Notes: generated by a model not told the origin, from the letters alone. Counted from the stretch's first letter, positions 33,349 through 45,808 are shown. The stretch: 64,000 bases of DNA from Bacillus sp. FJAT-50079 (GCF_018343515.1 NZ_JAGYPD010000001.1:372001-436000), one strand, 5' to 3'. A program made the numbers and translations.

Positions 33349-34212
33349 TTATGCTCTACCAGATGAACCAAATTCACGCATCTTGCCAATAACTGTTTCT
33401 TTAATTGCATCACGAGCTGGCCCTAAGTATTTACGCGGATCATACTCATTTGGAAGATCTGCCAATACTTCACGAACACGTTTTGCAGAAGCAATTTGGT
33501 TTTCTGTATTTACGTTGATTTTTGCAGTCCCAAGAGAGATTGCTCTTTGGATATCTTTAAGCGGAATGCCTGTCCCACCATGTAAAACAAGTGGAATACC
33601 CGTTAAGTTCATAATTTCTTCCATGCGATCGAAGCCAAGATTTGGTTCGCCTTTGTATGGTCCATGAACAGAACCAAGAGCTGGTGCAAAGCAGTCAACG
33701 CCCGTTTCACGTACTAAACGATCACATTCTTCAGGAATTGCGTATGATGCATCTGCTTCATCTACTGATAGATCATCTTCTTGACCACCGATGCGGCCGA
33801 GCTCTGCTTCAACAGATACACCGTGGAAATGTGCAAGCTCAACAACTTTTTTCGTTAGTTCAATGTTCTCATCAAGTGGGAAGTGTGATCCGTCAATCAT
33901 TACAGATGTGAAGCCAGCATGGATTGCTTTCGCACAAGTTTCATAGCTTGAACCATGGTCAAGATGGATAGCAACAGGAACCGTTGTTCCATACTCTTCC
34001 ATTAACGTTTCAACCATTTTAACAACAAACTTGAAGCCACCCATATAACGTGCTGCACCTTCTGATACACCAAGGATAACAGGGGACTTTTCTTCCTCCG
34101 CTGCTTGCAGGATCGCTTGAGTAAACTCAAGGTTGTTCAAGTTGAACTGACCAACTGCATACTTTTCTTCTTTTGCTTTATTCAGCATTTCAGTCATGGA
34201 AACTAAAGGCAT
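33349..34212 (-). CDS. fbaA: Fructose-1,6-bisphosphate aldolase class II
   Basis: 287-residue zinc aldolase of glycolysis and gluconeogenesis. [20 protein letters not shown] start; zinc-binding [12 protein letters not shown] and HGPYKGEP; phosphate/substrate motifs VLHGGTGIP and INVNTENQ. Located between spo0F and tal as in B. subtilis. Its gluconeogenic partner glpX nearby is a pseudogene. Confidence 0.96.
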   Translation of the reverse strand: MPLVSMTEMLNKAKEEKYAVGQFNLNNLEFTQAILQAAEEEKSPVILGVSEGAARYMGGFKFVVKMVETLMEEYGTTVPVAIHLDHGSSYETCAKAIHAGFTSVMIDGSHFPLDENIELTKKVVELAHFHGVSVEAELGRIGGQEDDLSVDEADASYAIPEECDRLVRETGVDCFAPALGSVHGPYKGEPNLGFDRMEEIMNLTGIPLVLHGGTGIPLKDIQRAISLGTAKINVNTENQIASAKRVREVLADLPNEYDPRKYLGPARDAIKETVIGKMREFGSSGRA

Positions 34213-34483
34213 TATTTTTCCTCCTTAGATAGACGCACAAAAGCTGTGCAAAATTACCATAATCTTTTTTCATTGTTATCATATCAAATTCGCCTTCGGT
34301 TTACCAATGCTGAAAAGCTATTTTCAGAAGAAAAATATGGATTTTTAATTTTGTGTAAAAAAGTTTCTATCTTAGAAAATTATGATTATTCTTCCGCTGA
34401 CTCCTCATTGTTCTGAATCCAACTGCATGTTAACGCTTGCATCAAATTATGTAATTTCTTAAGAAGCTATATTAAAAAAACAC

Positions 34484-34858
34484 TTAATAAGATGGTGTTA
34501 TGCCAATATATTTTTTTACCGCATCTCGAATTTCATTAATATCAAAAGGCTTAGCGAAATGAGCAAGTGCTCCGAGCTTATTGGATGCCTCAATCATTTC
34601 CAATTCTCCGTATGCTGTCATAATAATGACCCGAATATTTGGTTCGATTTTTTTCATCTCTCTAAATATTTCCAGCCCATCCATTCCCGGAATTTTCATA
34701 TCGAGTAATACAAGATCCGGGGTATGTGCTTTTGTAATTTCCAATGCTTGTTGTCCATTAGATGCTTGATAAATTTCATATCCCTCTTTTTGCAAAATTT
34801 CATTTAATAACACCCGAATCCCGAACTGGTCATCGACGATCAAAATTTTCTCGGACAT
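34484..34858 (-). CDS. spo0F: Sporulation phosphorelay response regulator Spo0F
   Basis: 124-residue single-domain receiver that takes phosphate from sporulation kinases and passes it to Spo0B. The acidic pocket Asp9/Asp10 ([11 protein letters not shown]), phospho-acceptor Asp53 ([13 protein letters not shown]), switch Thr (IIMTAYGE) and Lys (HFAKPFD) are intact. No output domain. Start at ATG 34858 with GAGGGGGG 7 bases upstream. I could not find a convincing sigma-H promoter or Spo0A box upstream. Confidence 0.96.
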   Translation of the reverse strand: MSEKILIVDDQFGIRVLLNEILQKEGYEIYQASNGQQALEITKAHTPDLVLLDMKIPGMDGLEIFREMKKIEPNIRVIIMTAYGELEMIEASNKLGALAHFAKPFDINEIRDAVKKYIGITPSY

Positions 34859-35042
34859 TTCTATTCCCCCCTCTATCATTCTCTAAAAAAATATCCTTGA
34901 ATGTAAAGATGCATTTTTAAATCTACTTTGCCTTGTCATGTAGTTAACTTCAACATTGGCTCGACGTTTCCCTCTAAAATTTATACGATTTTTTTATTAG
35001 AGGCGTATAATAGGATTAATGATACAAAAAGGAGAGAAAACT

Positions 35043-35567
35043 ATGCTCAAAATGTTTTCAACCCAGCTTACAGGGTTGTTTCAGCGAATTATGGAAAAAG
35101 AGTCGTTTCAGTTTGAAGATGGTGCTAGATTGCTTGCGCAGGCACCCGTTGGGGAGGGACTCATTTATATAAAAGGATTTCAAGAGATGGGTGCGGTCAT
35201 AAAAGAGGCAATCGAAGGAGCAGAACCTTTAAAAAGTGCTCGAACACTGGAATCGTCCTCTTCTCTTTCATCAGCGGATCGTGTCATTATTTTTACGAGA
35301 TTTGCGGACGATGAAGAAGCTGTTGCACTTGGAAATAAGCTCGAAGCTGAAGGAGTTCCTTTCGTTGCGGTTGCCGGAAAGAGAACAGAAAGCGGTCAAC
35401 CTACACTTGAGCAATTAGCGGATGTTTTCATCCATACGAATGTCACCCGTCCACTTCTGCCTACTGAAGATGGAACGCGGGTTGGCTTCCCTTCATCGAT
35501 CGCGGCATTGTATATTTATTTTGGATTGAAATTCATGATCGAAGAAATGGTGGCTGAATACGAGTAA
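35043..35567 (+). CDS. ywjG: YwjG family protein (DUF2529)
   Basis: 174-residue protein, divergent from spo0F and convergent with pyrG, as expected for YwjG. It shows a Rossmann-like alternation with LIYIKGFQEMGAVIKEAIEG, VIIFTRFADDEEAVALGNKL and VFIHTNVTRPLLPTEDGTRV, which recalls SIS-type sugar-isomerase folds; that last point is inference. ATG 35043 follows GGAGAG by 6 bases. Function unknown. Confidence 0.85.
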   Translation: MLKMFSTQLTGLFQRIMEKESFQFEDGARLLAQAPVGEGLIYIKGFQEMGAVIKEAIEGAEPLKSARTLESSSSLSSADRVIIFTRFADDEEAVALGNKLEAEGVPFVAVAGKRTESGQPTLEQLADVFIHTNVTRPLLPTEDGTRVGFPSSIAALYIYFGLKFMIEEMVAEYE

Positions 35568-35617
35568 AAAAGAAGCAGGTAGAGAAAAACTTCAATTTTT
35601 CTTTACCTGCTTTTGTA
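35568..35617 (+). terminator. Terminator of ywjG
   Basis: AGCAGGTA (35574-35581) pairs with TACCTGCT (35604-35611), extended by GAAAAA/TTTTTC; T-run follows on the plus strand. From here to pyrG (35618-35850) nothing else is recognised. Confidence 0.8.
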
Positions 35618-35850
35618 TTTTCGCTGAATTATATAAGTTGAAATAAATAACATACATACAAATGACATGTAATGCCGATTTCTATTTTTTACGTAAAACA
35701 GTCTGTCATTTGCAGTTTGAAGGACACCCTTTTCTAACGAAGCTAGCTTTTTACCCTACAGATTCGATAGCAGCACTTTAACCATTTGCAACAATGGTCT
35801 GACCGCTCTTCTACCGCTTGTACGCTCGCTTTATTAACACCATACTGATT

Positions 35851-37485
<1,635 letters not shown>

Positions 37486-37518
37486 TCACATTTTAAGAGC
37501 AAATAATCTATATTAAAA

Positions 37519-37550
37519 TAAAAAAAGCTCCCGCACAAACGTATGGGAGC
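37519..37550 (-). terminator. pyrG leader attenuator
   Basis: Minus strand GCTCCC (37545-37550) pairs with GGGAGC (37527-37532) and is followed by seven T. It lies 34 bases after the presumed transcription start and before pyrG. Its 5' arm could instead pair with a poly-G tail at the transcript start. Confidence 0.8.
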
Positions 37551-37579
37551 GTACCTATTATTTTTGTCCTCATTCGAGG

Positions 37580-37620
37580 AGCCCAAATAAAATATTACAT
37601 ATTCACGAAATGAAAGTCAA
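37580..37620 (-). promoter_or_regulatory. pyrG sigma-A promoter with GGGCTC start
   Basis: Minus strand TTGACT (37615-37620), exactly 17 bases, TAATAT (37592-37597), 7 bases, then GGGCTCC beginning at 37584. In B. subtilis pyrG the identical GGGC start allows extra G residues to be added when CTP is scarce. Confidence 0.85.
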
Positions 37621-37624
37621 GAAC

Positions 37625-38182
37625 TTATTCCTCTTCTTCTTCCTCTTCTTCTTCTTCTTCATCAATCTCTAATTCGTCATCTTCATCAAGCTCAAATTCA
37701 CTATCGAGGAGATCTTCTTCGTCGTATTCTTCCTCTTCTTCCTCAATAAGAGCTTCTAAACTTTCATCAAGATCTTCTTCCTCTTCATCTTCAAGATCTT
37801 CATCGTCTTCTTCATAATCAAGATCTTCATCTTCCAGCTCTTCCTCTAAAACATCATCAAGTTCGACCACTTTTTTCTTCTTTTTCTTCTTAGGTTTTAC
37901 CGGAGTAATAATTTCTTCGTCTACTTGGTCAAATAAATACCATTCACGTAAGCCCCAGCGATTTTCACCCAATGTGATAAAACGACCTTCAACATTCAAG
38001 TCTGTATAAAATTGAAGCATACGTGGGCGAAGCTCTTCTTTACTTAATTCCAAAATGCTTGCAATTTCCTTCACCAAATCCTCAAATACAATTGCTTCTC
38101 TTCTTTCATAAAAAATATGCTCCGCGATTTCAATAAATGACATTTCCCGGCGTTCCTCTAACGATAGTTCAAGTAAACTCAA
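37625..38182 (-). CDS. rpoE: RNA polymerase delta subunit
   Basis: 185-residue polymerase subunit of Firmicutes that speeds recycling and affects start-nucleotide sensing. The folded HARE-HTH N-terminal domain (about residues 1-90) ends with RFITLGENRWGLREWY; then a Lys run (KPKKKKKKKVVELDD) and an extremely acidic tail of more than 70 residues ending in nine Glu. Start is TTG 38180-38182, 10 bases after AAGGGA; a GTG at 38191 is too close to that site. The pyrG promoter lies directly after the stop. Confidence 0.94.
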   Translation of the reverse strand: MSLLELSLEERREMSFIEIAEHIFYERREAIVFEDLVKEIASILELSKEELRPRMLQFYTDLNVEGRFITLGENRWGLREWYLFDQVDEEIITPVKPKKKKKKKVVELDDVLEEELEDEDLDYEEDDEDLEDEEEEDLDESLEALIEEEEEEYDEEDLLDSEFELDEDDELEIDEEEEEEEEEEE

Positions 38183-38439
38183 CGATCGCACGTCCCTTCA
38201 TTTCTTCTATTAAGTAAGAGGATGTTCAAAAAGTCCAGTAAAAATAACATACCGAATATCTTTATTCATTTCCAGTCCTTTTCATCATCCTTTTTGCACT
38301 CACCATAATTTAAAAGGTAAGCAAAACCTGCTTGACCTCATTCTGTCCTCAACATTATAAACAAATTGTTTTCATTTATGCTACTGTTTTTAGCTAATAT
38401 TTAATTTTTTGTCCCATCCTCCATTATTTTCTATATTAA

Positions 38440-38474
38440 TAAAAAAATTCCCGCAAGCTCTAGCTTGCGGGAAT
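38440..38474 (-). terminator. Terminator of the small membrane gene at 38474
   Basis: Perfect 13-bp arms ATTCCCGCAAGCT (38447-38459) and AGCTTGCGGGAAT (38462-38474), T-run on the minus strand; the stem begins in the stop codon of the gene. Confidence 0.9.
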
Positions 38475-38680
38475 TATGGTTTTTCTTGAATTTTGATTGC
38501 ATCTGGATCTTCTTCATCATTTTCTTGCTGAACGGTTGAATGGATCACAAATCGATAACTAATGTAAAATAGGAGGATGGAGCCAAGTAAAAAAGGGATT
38601 GCTCCAAGCTGAATCCGGTATAAGAAAAAAAAGAACGCTCCAACGACACAGCACCCCACGATCATTAGTACGACTTTCAT
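38474..38680 (-). CDS. Small two-helix membrane protein, unknown
   Basis: 68-residue protein with two adjacent membrane helices (about residues 3-20 and 25-48) and a short acidic cytosolic tail (ENDEEDPDAIKI). I do not recognise a family beyond similar small genes after rpoE in related bacilli. It begins 86 bases after icmF in the same direction and has a strong terminator overlapping its stop, so it may be the last gene of that operon or stand alone. Confidence 0.65.
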   Translation of the reverse strand: MKVVLMIVGCCVVGAFFFFLYRIQLGAIPFLLGSILLFYISYRFVIHSTVQQENDEEDPDAIKIQEKP

Positions 38681-38766
38681 CTGTCCACTCCCTATTCATT
38701 AAGCAATTCTAAGTAGTTTATACCCTTATTATACCATATGGAAGCTAAAAGCCTGTTACGGTTTGA

Positions 38767-41700
38767 TTACATATTTCTTCGATACTGTCCGCCCACTTCA
38801 TAAAGCGCTTGAGTAATTTCTCCAAGGCTTGCTACTTTGGTCGTTTCCATTAACTCCGCAAAAATATTGCCGCCGGTGATCGCAGTTTCTTTTAATTGAT
38901 GCAACGCTTCAGCTGCTACGTCTTTATGTCGCGCTTGAAATTCCCGTAAATGTTGAATTTGTAGTTCCTTTTCCTCCTTTGATGCCCGCGCTAATTCCAT
39001 GCTATCGATTTCTTCCTCCGTAGGTGGATTCGGATTTACGTACGTGTTTACCCCGATAATTGGCAATTGCCCTGAATGCTTGAGCATTTCATAATACATC
39101 GATTCTTCTTGAATTTTTCCGCGTTGGTATTGCGACTCCATTGATCCGAGCACTCCGCCACGGTCATTTAAGCGCTCGAATTCTTGTAAAACCGCTTCTT
39201 CAACCAAATCAGTCAGCTCTTCGATAATGAATGAGCCTTGTAATGGATTTTCATTTTTCGAGAGACCATGCTCCTTCGTTATAATCATTTGGATCGCCAT
39301 CGCACGGCGAACCGATTCCTCTGTCGGTGTTGTAATCGCCTCATCATATGCATTCGTATGGAGTGAGTTACAATGGTCCTGCAGCGCCATTAACGCTTGC
39401 AGTGTCGTTCTTATATCGTTAAAATCAATTTCTTGCGCATGCAGTGAGCGTCCAGATGTTTGGATATGATATTTCAATTTTTGACTTCGCTCATTCGCTC
39501 CATATTTATCGCGCATAACCGTTGCCCAAATTCTCCGTGCCACCCGGCCAATGACCGTATACTCCGGATCGAGCCCATTGGAGAAAAAGAACGATAAATT
39601 CGGTGCAAAATCATTAATGTCCATTCCCCGGCTTAAATAATACTCGACATACGTAAATCCATTTGCCAATGTAAAGGCGAGCTGGGAGAGTGGATTTGCC
39701 CCCGCTTCAGCAATATGATACCCAGAAATCGAGACAGAATAATAATTGCGCACGTGGTGATCGATAAAATATTGCTGAATGTCCCCCATCATCCGCAGCG
39801 CAAACTCTGTCGAAAAAATGCATGTATTTTGCCCTTGATCTTCTTTTAATATATCTGCCTGAACTGTGCCACGGACCGTTTTCAATGTGTATGTTTTCAC
39901 TTCTTCCAGTTCTTGTTCCGTTAATTCTCTGCCTCGCTCTTCCACTTTGGCGTCTACTTGTTGAGCGATTGCCGTGTTCATAAACATCGCCAAAATAATT
40001 GGCGCTGGCCCGTTAATCGTCATCGAAACAGAAGTGGATGGAGCACATAAATCAAATCCTGCATAGAGCTTTTTCATGTCATCAAGCGTACAAACATTTA
40101 CGCCGCTCTCACCGACTTTCCCATAAATATCAGGGCGCTCATCCGGATTTTCCCCATAAAGAGTAACCGAATCAAAAGCGGTGCTTAACCGTTTCGCATC
40201 ATCATCCTTTGATAAGTAATGAAAACGGCGGTTCGTCCGTTCTGGTGTCCCTTCCCCGGCAAATTGCCGTTTCGGGTCTTCCCCTTTTCGTTTAAATGGA
40301 AAAACACCAGCTGTAAACGGAAAAGATCCCGGGACATTTTCTTTATATACCCAACTTAAAATTTCTCCGTAATCTTCATATTTTGGTAAAGCGACTTTTG
40401 GGATCGCCAATCCGGATAAGCTTTTTGTCGTTAATTCCGTCGAAATTTGTCGACCGCGAATATTTGTAATGTAGTGCTCTTGTTTGTATGCTTTTTGCGT
40501 TTTTTGCCAGTCCACAAGCATTTCGCGGGATGCATATGTTAATCTTTGTTCGATATCAGCATGTAATTGCTTCAATGCTGTGATAACATGCTCATCGCTG
40601 CTCGCTTCTTCCGCAGAGGCAATCGCTCCTTCTAATTGAAATATTTTACGTGCGAGCTTTACCTCGGCTTTTGCATGTTCGTGATACTGTCGAACCGTCT
40701 GAGCAATTTCTCGTAAATAATGCTGTCTGCTATTTGGAATAATGACGTTGCGCTTTTCAACAATTTCATCTTTTGATAAAGACGTATGCCAATTGCGGTC
40801 TAACTTTTCCACAAGAGCGGCGAATAACGCATTTGTGCCTGGATCATTAAATTGACTGGCAATCGTACCGTACACCGGCATTTGTTCAAGAGGAACATCA
40901 AAAAGCAAGTGGCTGCGTTGGTATTGTTTACGCACTTGATTTCGTGCGTCTTCCGACCCTTTGCGCTCATATTTATTAATGACGATGAAATCAGCATAAT
41001 CGATCATATCGATTTTTTCTAATTGCGAAGGTGCGCCAAACTCACTCGTCATCACATACATCGACACATCACTAATTTCCGTGATTTCTGCATCTCCCTG
41101 ACCAATTCCACTCGTCTCGACAATAACAAGATCGAATCCAGCCGCTTTTACGACCGAAATCGCATCGCGGATGGCGAGCGATAATTCGCTTCCCGAGCGT
41201 CTCGTTGCCAAGCTCCGCATATAGACACGAGGAGAAAAAATTGCATTCATCCGAATTCGATCGCCTAATAAAGCACCGCCTGTTTTTTGTTTTGTCGGGT
41301 CAACCGATAAAATGGCGAGTTTTTTGTCTGGAATTTCATTTAAAAAACGGCGAATAAGTTCATCCGTTAATGAACTTTTTCCTGCGCCACCCGTCCCAGT
41401 CATCCCCAACACCGGAACCTCAGCTTCTTGTTCTTTTATCCGCAAGAAGAGATCTGCGTCATCTTTTTGTTCAGCGGCAGTAATTAATCTAGCAATCGCT
41501 TGCGGGTCCCCTTTAGCCAAGCGCTCTACTTCATTCGTTAATGGCATAGGCGGGAAATCACATTCCTCAATCATTAAATTGATCATCCCTTGGAGCCCAT
41601 AGTTGCGCCCGTCATTTGGAGAAAATATTTTTGCGATCCCGTATTCATGCAGCTCTTTTCTCTCACGCGGGATAATGACACCGCCGCCGCCCCCATAAAT

Positions 41701-41991
41701 GCGAATATGGGAGGCCCCTCGCTGTGCAAGTAAATCATACATATACTTAAAATATTCAACATGCCCACCTTGATAGGAGGAGATAGCGATCCCTTGCACA
41801 TCTTCCTGGATCGCCGCATTGACAACTTCCTCCACAGAACGATTGTGACCGAGATGGATGACTTCCGCACCGCTTGACTGTAAAATTCTCCGCATAATAT
41901 TAATCGATGCATCATGCCCATCAAACAAGCTTGAAGCCGTTACGAACCTGACATGATTTTTCGGCTTATACACGTGTCCAGCGCTCATCAT
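38767..41991 (-). CDS. icmF: Fused isobutyryl-CoA mutase IcmF (AdoCbl-dependent)
   Basis: 1074-residue fusion. Residues 1-140: B12-binding domain with the DxHxxS/G motif LFDGHDAS (His26 as lower cobalt ligand). About residues 190-420: MeaB-type G-protein chaperone with P-loop [17 protein letters not shown]. The rest: mutase barrel with [17 protein letters not shown] and [12 protein letters not shown]. Phe where methylmalonyl-CoA mutase has Tyr (TAGVFPF) points to isobutyryl/n-butyryl-CoA interconversion; pivalyl-CoA is also known for this family. Start at 41991, 8 bases after AAAGGAG, leaving a 14-base gap after tetR. Last gene of the beta-oxidation operon. Confidence 0.93.
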   Translation of the reverse strand: MMSAGHVYKPKNHVRFVTASSLFDGHDASINIMRRILQSSGAEVIHLGHNRSVEEVVNAAIQEDVQGIAISSYQGGHVEYFKYMYDLLAQRGASHIRIYGGGGGVIIPRERKELHEYGIAKIFSPNDGRNYGLQGMINLMIEECDFPPMPLTNEVERLAKGDPQAIARLITAAEQKDDADLFLRIKEQEAEVPVLGMTGTGGAGKSSLTDELIRRFLNEIPDKKLAILSVDPTKQKTGGALLGDRIRMNAIFSPRVYMRSLATRRSGSELSLAIRDAISVVKAAGFDLVIVETSGIGQGDAEITEISDVSMYVMTSEFGAPSQLEKIDMIDYADFIVINKYERKGSEDARNQVRKQYQRSHLLFDVPLEQMPVYGTIASQFNDPGTNALFAALVEKLDRNWHTSLSKDEIVEKRNVIIPNSRQHYLREIAQTVRQYHEHAKAEVKLARKIFQLEGAIASAEEASSDEHVITALKQLHADIEQRLTYASREMLVDWQKTQKAYKQEHYITNIRGRQISTELTTKSLSGLAIPKVALPKYEDYGEILSWVYKENVPGSFPFTAGVFPFKRKGEDPKRQFAGEGTPERTNRRFHYLSKDDDAKRLSTAFDSVTLYGENPDERPDIYGKVGESGVNVCTLDDMKKLYAGFDLCAPSTSVSMTINGPAPIILAMFMNTAIAQQVDAKVEERGRELTEQELEEVKTYTLKTVRGTVQADILKEDQGQNTCIFSTEFALRMMGDIQQYFIDHHVRNYYSVSISGYHIAEAGANPLSQLAFTLANGFTYVEYYLSRGMDINDFAPNLSFFFSNGLDPEYTVIGRVARRIWATVMRDKYGANERSQKLKYHIQTSGRSLHAQEIDFNDIRTTLQALMALQDHCNSLHTNAYDEAITTPTEESVRRAMAIQMIITKEHGLSKNENPLQGSFIIEELTDLVEEAVLQEFERLNDRGGVLGSMESQYQRGKIQEESMYYEMLKHSGQLPIIGVNTYVNPNPPTEEEIDSMELARASKEEKELQIQHLREFQARHKDVAAEALHQLKETAITGGNIFAELMETTKVASLGEITQALYEVGGQYRRNM

Positions 41992-42005
41992 CTTTTTTTC
42001 TCCTT

Positions 42006-42635
42006 TCACACATGCTCTAAATTGACCCCAGAGATAAGCAAATCCGTTTGCAATTCAATGTATTCATCAAGTGAATATATTTTCTTTAATGCCCAGCGCC
42101 GAAACCCCCACATTTGCCCTTGGACAAAAATATTATGGGCAAGTAAATGTTGATGCGCCTTCCCAATTGCCAGTTCTCCATTATCAACACAGCGCTCGAT
42201 AAGGCGTTCAAACATTTCCACCATTTCCATTTCTTTTTGCAATACATATGGGAGTGCGTCTTGTGACAATGCCTTCGCTTCCTGATACATGACGAGCACT
42301 TCATCCTGCATGTCGTCGATCACTTTAAAATAATGACGAATGCCAAGCTTCAAACTTGCGAGCGTGCCTTGTTCTTGATCAATGCTGCTTAACCTCATAC
42401 TTACTTCATCGTAAATGCTGTCGCAAACGAGATAAAGCACATCTTCCTTCGTGCGGATATATTCATATAACGTCCCGATACTAAAGCCAGATGCTTCTGC
42501 GATTTCCCTTGTTGTCGTTCGATGAAATCCTTTTTGCTTAAAAAGCAACACCGCTCCCTTAATCATTTGGCTGCGTCGTTTTTTTATAAGTGCTTCATCT
42601 TTGACAGATGCGTAAATTTCCCGCTTTTGCCCCAC
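42006..42635 (-). CDS. TetR-family regulator, probable FadR-like repressor of the operon
   Basis: 209-residue repressor. The N-terminal helix-turn-helix is [21 protein letters not shown]; the C-terminal helical ligand domain (residues 70-209) is rich in aromatic and hydrophobic residues and is of the kind that binds acyl-CoA in FadR/YsiA-type proteins. It starts probably at GTG 42635 after AGGTG. It lies inside the fatty-acid operon between an acyl-CoA dehydrogenase and icmF, so it should repress its own operon; a FadR-like palindrome is found in the fadF promoter. Confidence 0.82.
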   Translation of the reverse strand: MGQKREIYASVKDEALIKKRRSQMIKGAVLLFKQKGFHRTTTREIAEASGFSIGTLYEYIRTKEDVLYLVCDSIYDEVSMRLSSIDQEQGTLASLKLGIRHYFKVIDDMQDEVLVMYQEAKALSQDALPYVLQKEMEMVEMFERLIERCVDNGELAIGKAHQHLLAHNIFVQGQMWGFRRWALKKIYSLDEYIELQTDLLISGVNLEHV

Positions 42636-42657
42636 CTTTCTTCACCTACTTTTATCA

Positions 42658-43806
42658 TTATTTCAGCAACATCCGAGAAATGACGAGACGCTGAATTTCT
42701 TGTGTTCCTTCGTAAATTTGCGTAATTTTTGCATCACGCATATAGCGTTCGACAGGGTAATCCTTTGTATATCCATATCCACCAAATACTTGGACGGCGT
42801 CGGTTGTCACCTTCATCGCTGTATCACCAGCCATTAGCTTCGACATCGCCGACGCCTTGCCATACGGAAGCCCTTCAGACTCTAGCCAAGCAGCTTGATA
42901 TGTCAGCAAGCGCGCCGCTTCAATATTCGTTGCCATATCCGCTAGTTTAAAAGAGATTCCTTGATTGTCGGCGATCGGTTTGCCAAATTGCTTCCGTTCT
43001 TTTGCGTACGCAATTGCCGCATCCAATGCTCCTTGGGCAATGCCAACCGCTTGTGCCGCAATTCCATTCCTCCCGCCATCAAGCGTCATCATCGCAATCT
43101 TAAAGCCTTGGCCCACTTGACCGAGAACATTGGCGACAGGTACTTGACAATCTTCAAAAATAATTTCTGTTGTCGGCGATGAGCGAATGCCGAGTTTCTT
43201 CTCCTTTTTTCCAATTGAAAAGCCCGGGAAATCCTTTTCGATAATAAAAGCCGTCGAACTTCTTTTATCGTTTGGATCGGTTAAGGCAAAGACGATGTAG
43301 GTGTCAGCAACTCCCCCGTTCGTCGTGAAAATTTTTGATCCGTTTAGGACATAATGTTTTCCATCAAGACGAGCGGTTGTTTTCATAGCGCCGGCATCCG
43401 AACCAGAAGCAGGCTCAGTCAAACCATACGCACCGATTTTCTTCCCTTCCGCTAGCGGCTTTAAATAGGTTTGTTTCTGTTCCTCCGTTCCAAATGCAAA
43501 TAAAGGCCAGCAAGCGAGCGATGTATGGGCTGAAAGCGTCACCCCTGTCGATGCACAAACACGTGATAATTCCTCAACTGCGATACAATAAGCTAAATAA
43601 TCGCTGCCAATCCCTCCATATTTTTCTGGCCACGGAATACCTGTTAGCCCGATTTCAGCCATTTTTGTAAAAATCCCACGATCAAAACGCTCTTCCTCAT
43701 CGCGTTCTGCCGCGCTTGGCTCGACTTCTTTTTTCGCAAAATCACGGACTAGCTTGCGAATCATTTCATGCTCTTCACTTAATTGGAAGTTCAATTTCCC
43801 CGCCAC
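42658..43806 (-). CDS. Acyl-CoA dehydrogenase (first of two)
   Basis: 382-residue FAD enzyme for the first step of beta-oxidation. [20 protein letters not shown] and the C-terminal [18 protein letters not shown] are family signatures; [20 protein letters not shown] is nearly identical to its neighbour. The family's electron acceptor ETF is not encoded here. It lies 12 bases after the second dehydrogenase gene. Substrate (short or branched chain) cannot be told from sequence. Confidence 0.93.
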   Translation of the reverse strand: MAGKLNFQLSEEHEMIRKLVRDFAKKEVEPSAAERDEEERFDRGIFTKMAEIGLTGIPWPEKYGGIGSDYLAYCIAVEELSRVCASTGVTLSAHTSLACWPLFAFGTEEQKQTYLKPLAEGKKIGAYGLTEPASGSDAGAMKTTARLDGKHYVLNGSKIFTTNGGVADTYIVFALTDPNDKRSSTAFIIEKDFPGFSIGKKEKKLGIRSSPTTEIIFEDCQVPVANVLGQVGQGFKIAMMTLDGGRNGIAAQAVGIAQGALDAAIAYAKERKQFGKPIADNQGISFKLADMATNIEAARLLTYQAAWLESEGLPYGKASAMSKLMAGDTAMKVTTDAVQVFGGYGYTKDYPVERYMRDAKITQIYEGTQEIQRLVISRMLLK

Positions 43807-43818
43807 CTTTCACCTTCA

Positions 43819-44940
43819 TCAAAGTAGTTGTTTGCCGATGACGATTCGCTGAATTTCACTCGTCCCTTCATAAATCTCGGTGACTTTCGCGTCACGGAAA
43901 TAGCGCTCAACCGGGTAATCCTTCGTATATCCATATCCACCAAATACTTGGATCGCTTCAGTTGTTACTTCGACAGCCGTTTTAGTAGCAAATAGCTTTG
44001 CCATCGACACTTCCTTCCCACAGCGTAGGCCGCGTTCACATAAATCAGCTGCCCGGTAAACGAGGAGGCGAGCAGCTTCCACCGCTGTCGCCATATCAGC
44101 GAGTTTAAATGCAATACCTTGTTGCTCGGCAATCGGTTTGCCAAATTGTTTTCGTTCTTGAGCATAATTGGCTGCTGCCTCAAAAGCCGCTTCGGCGATT
44201 CCTAATGCTTGGGCTGCAATCCCAATTCTTCCGGTGTTTAAATTCGCTAATGCAACACGAAAGCCGTCCCCTTCTCTTCCAAGCAAATTTTCAACGGGTA
44301 CTTTCATATTTTCAAATGTTAACTGAACCGTTCTGGATCCGTGCAGCCCCATTTTTGCTTCGTCCTTGCCAATCACTAGGCCTTCTGTTCCTTTTTCAAC
44401 GATAAAAGCAGTAATGCCTTGATCGGTTCTCGCAAACGTAATATAAAGATCGGCTTCGCCGCCATTTGTGACAAACAGCTTCGTTCCATTTAAGATATAA
44501 TGATCGGCTTTGCGTACAGCTCTTGTTTGGATGCTCGCGGCGTCCGAGCCTGCATTCGGCTCTGTCAGGCTAAATGCTGCTAAATATTCTCCACTTGCAA
44601 GCTTCGGCACGTATCGTTGCTTTTGTTCTTCCGATCCAAAAGACACGATCGGATTCGTGCCAACAGATGTGTGCACAGATAAAATGACGCCAACCGTTGC
44701 ACTTACTTTTGATAATTCATGAATCGCAATAATATAGGAGATAAAGTCCATACTCGCCCCACCGTATTGCTCCTCAATTGGAATGCCCATTAAACCAAGC
44801 TCACCCATTTTCTTTATGATCGCTCGTGGAAATGTCCCCCCCTCCATTTTTTCAATGAACGGTTCAATTTCTGCTTTGGCAAAGTCACGAACCATTTTCC
44901 TTATCATCAGCTGTTCTTCTGTAAATTGTAGATGCATCAT
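43819..44940 (-). CDS. Acyl-CoA dehydrogenase (second of two)
   Basis: 373-residue paralog of the adjacent dehydrogenase, sharing [37 protein letters not shown] and TEIYEGTSEIQRIVIGKQLL. The two probably arose by old tandem duplication and differ in substrate range; a butyryl/short-chain type (MmgC-like) is plausible. GGAGG lies 7 bases ahead of the first of two ATGs. Follows the hydroxyacyl-CoA dehydrogenase gene by 15 bases. Confidence 0.93.
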   Translation of the reverse strand: MMHLQFTEEQLMIRKMVRDFAKAEIEPFIEKMEGGTFPRAIIKKMGELGLMGIPIEEQYGGASMDFISYIIAIHELSKVSATVGVILSVHTSVGTNPIVSFGSEEQKQRYVPKLASGEYLAAFSLTEPNAGSDAASIQTRAVRKADHYILNGTKLFVTNGGEADLYITFARTDQGITAFIVEKGTEGLVIGKDEAKMGLHGSRTVQLTFENMKVPVENLLGREGDGFRVALANLNTGRIGIAAQALGIAEAAFEAAANYAQERKQFGKPIAEQQGIAFKLADMATAVEAARLLVYRAADLCERGLRCGKEVSMAKLFATKTAVEVTTEAIQVFGGYGYTKDYPVERYFRDAKVTEIYEGTSEIQRIVIGKQLL

Positions 44941-44955
44941 TAATTCGCCTCCAAT

Positions 44956-45807
44956 TTACTCATAAGTGTAAAATCCACGACCGACCTTTCTTCCAAGCCA
45001 ACCGGCCTTCACATATTTTCTTAAAAGCGGGCATGGTCGATATTTATCATCCCCAAAGCCGGCATGCAAGGTTTCCATAATGTACAAACACGTATCAAGT
45101 CCAATGAAATCTGCTAATGTCAATGGTCCCATCGGATGATTCATCCCAAGCTTCATCACTTCATCAATCGCTTCCTTTGTCGCCACCCCCTCGTACAATG
45201 TATATACTGCTTCATTAATCATCGGCATAAGCACACGGTTGGACACGAATCCAGGAAAATCATTTACTTCAACCGGAATTTTGTTTAATTTTTTCGCCAT
45301 TTGCTCGACTGCTTTATATACTTCATCAGTCGTTGCCAACCCACGAATAATCTCAACAAGCTTCATCACCGGAACAGGATTCATAAAATGCATACCAATG
45401 ACTTGCTCTGGTCGCTTTGTCGCCGCCGCAATCTCGGTAATCGGCAAAGACGATGTATTCGATGCCAGGATGGCGTGGTTAGGGGCATATTGATCAAGCT
45501 CTGCGAAAATCTTTGTTTTTATTTGCATATTTTCTGTCGCTGCCTCAATGACAATATCAACCTTTTCCGCATCGTTTATCTTTGTTGAAGCGATGATATT
45601 TTCTAATGCTGACTTTTTCTCTATTTCTGTCATTCTCTCTTTTTCCACTTGACGGTTCAAATTCTTTTTAATTAGCGCAATTCCATTGTTCACGATTTCC
45701 TCATGCAAATCATGCAGGTAGACATGATACCCAGCAAGAGCACATACTTGAGCAATTCCAGACCCCATTTGTCCTGCTCCAATCACCATGACCGATTTGA
45801 TGTCCAT
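44956..45807 (-). CDS. 3-hydroxybutyryl-CoA dehydrogenase (MmgB-like)
   Basis: 283-residue NAD-dependent dehydrogenase. The Rossmann loop is VMVIGAGQMGSGIAQVCALA; HFMNPVPVMKLVEIIRG holds the catalytic His, and the C-terminal dimer domain includes GMNHPMGPLTLADFIGLDTC. Start at ATG 45807 because AAAGGAGG precedes it by 6 bases; it begins one base after the thiolase stop. Stand-alone short form, not fused to enoyl-CoA hydratase; no hydratase gene is seen in this operon. Confidence 0.93.
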   Translation of the reverse strand: MDIKSVMVIGAGQMGSGIAQVCALAGYHVYLHDLHEEIVNNGIALIKKNLNRQVEKERMTEIEKKSALENIIASTKINDAEKVDIVIEAATENMQIKTKIFAELDQYAPNHAILASNTSSLPITEIAAATKRPEQVIGMHFMNPVPVMKLVEIIRGLATTDEVYKAVEQMAKKLNKIPVEVNDFPGFVSNRVLMPMINEAVYTLYEGVATKEAIDEVMKLGMNHPMGPLTLADFIGLDTCLYIMETLHAGFGDDKYRPCPLLRKYVKAGWLGRKVGRGFYTYE

Positions 45808-45808
45808 C

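Noticed and set aside
34859-34930. sigma-H promoter of spo0F (AAGGATAT and AGAGAAT)
   Set aside because: The two boxes are only about six bases apart instead of 11-12.
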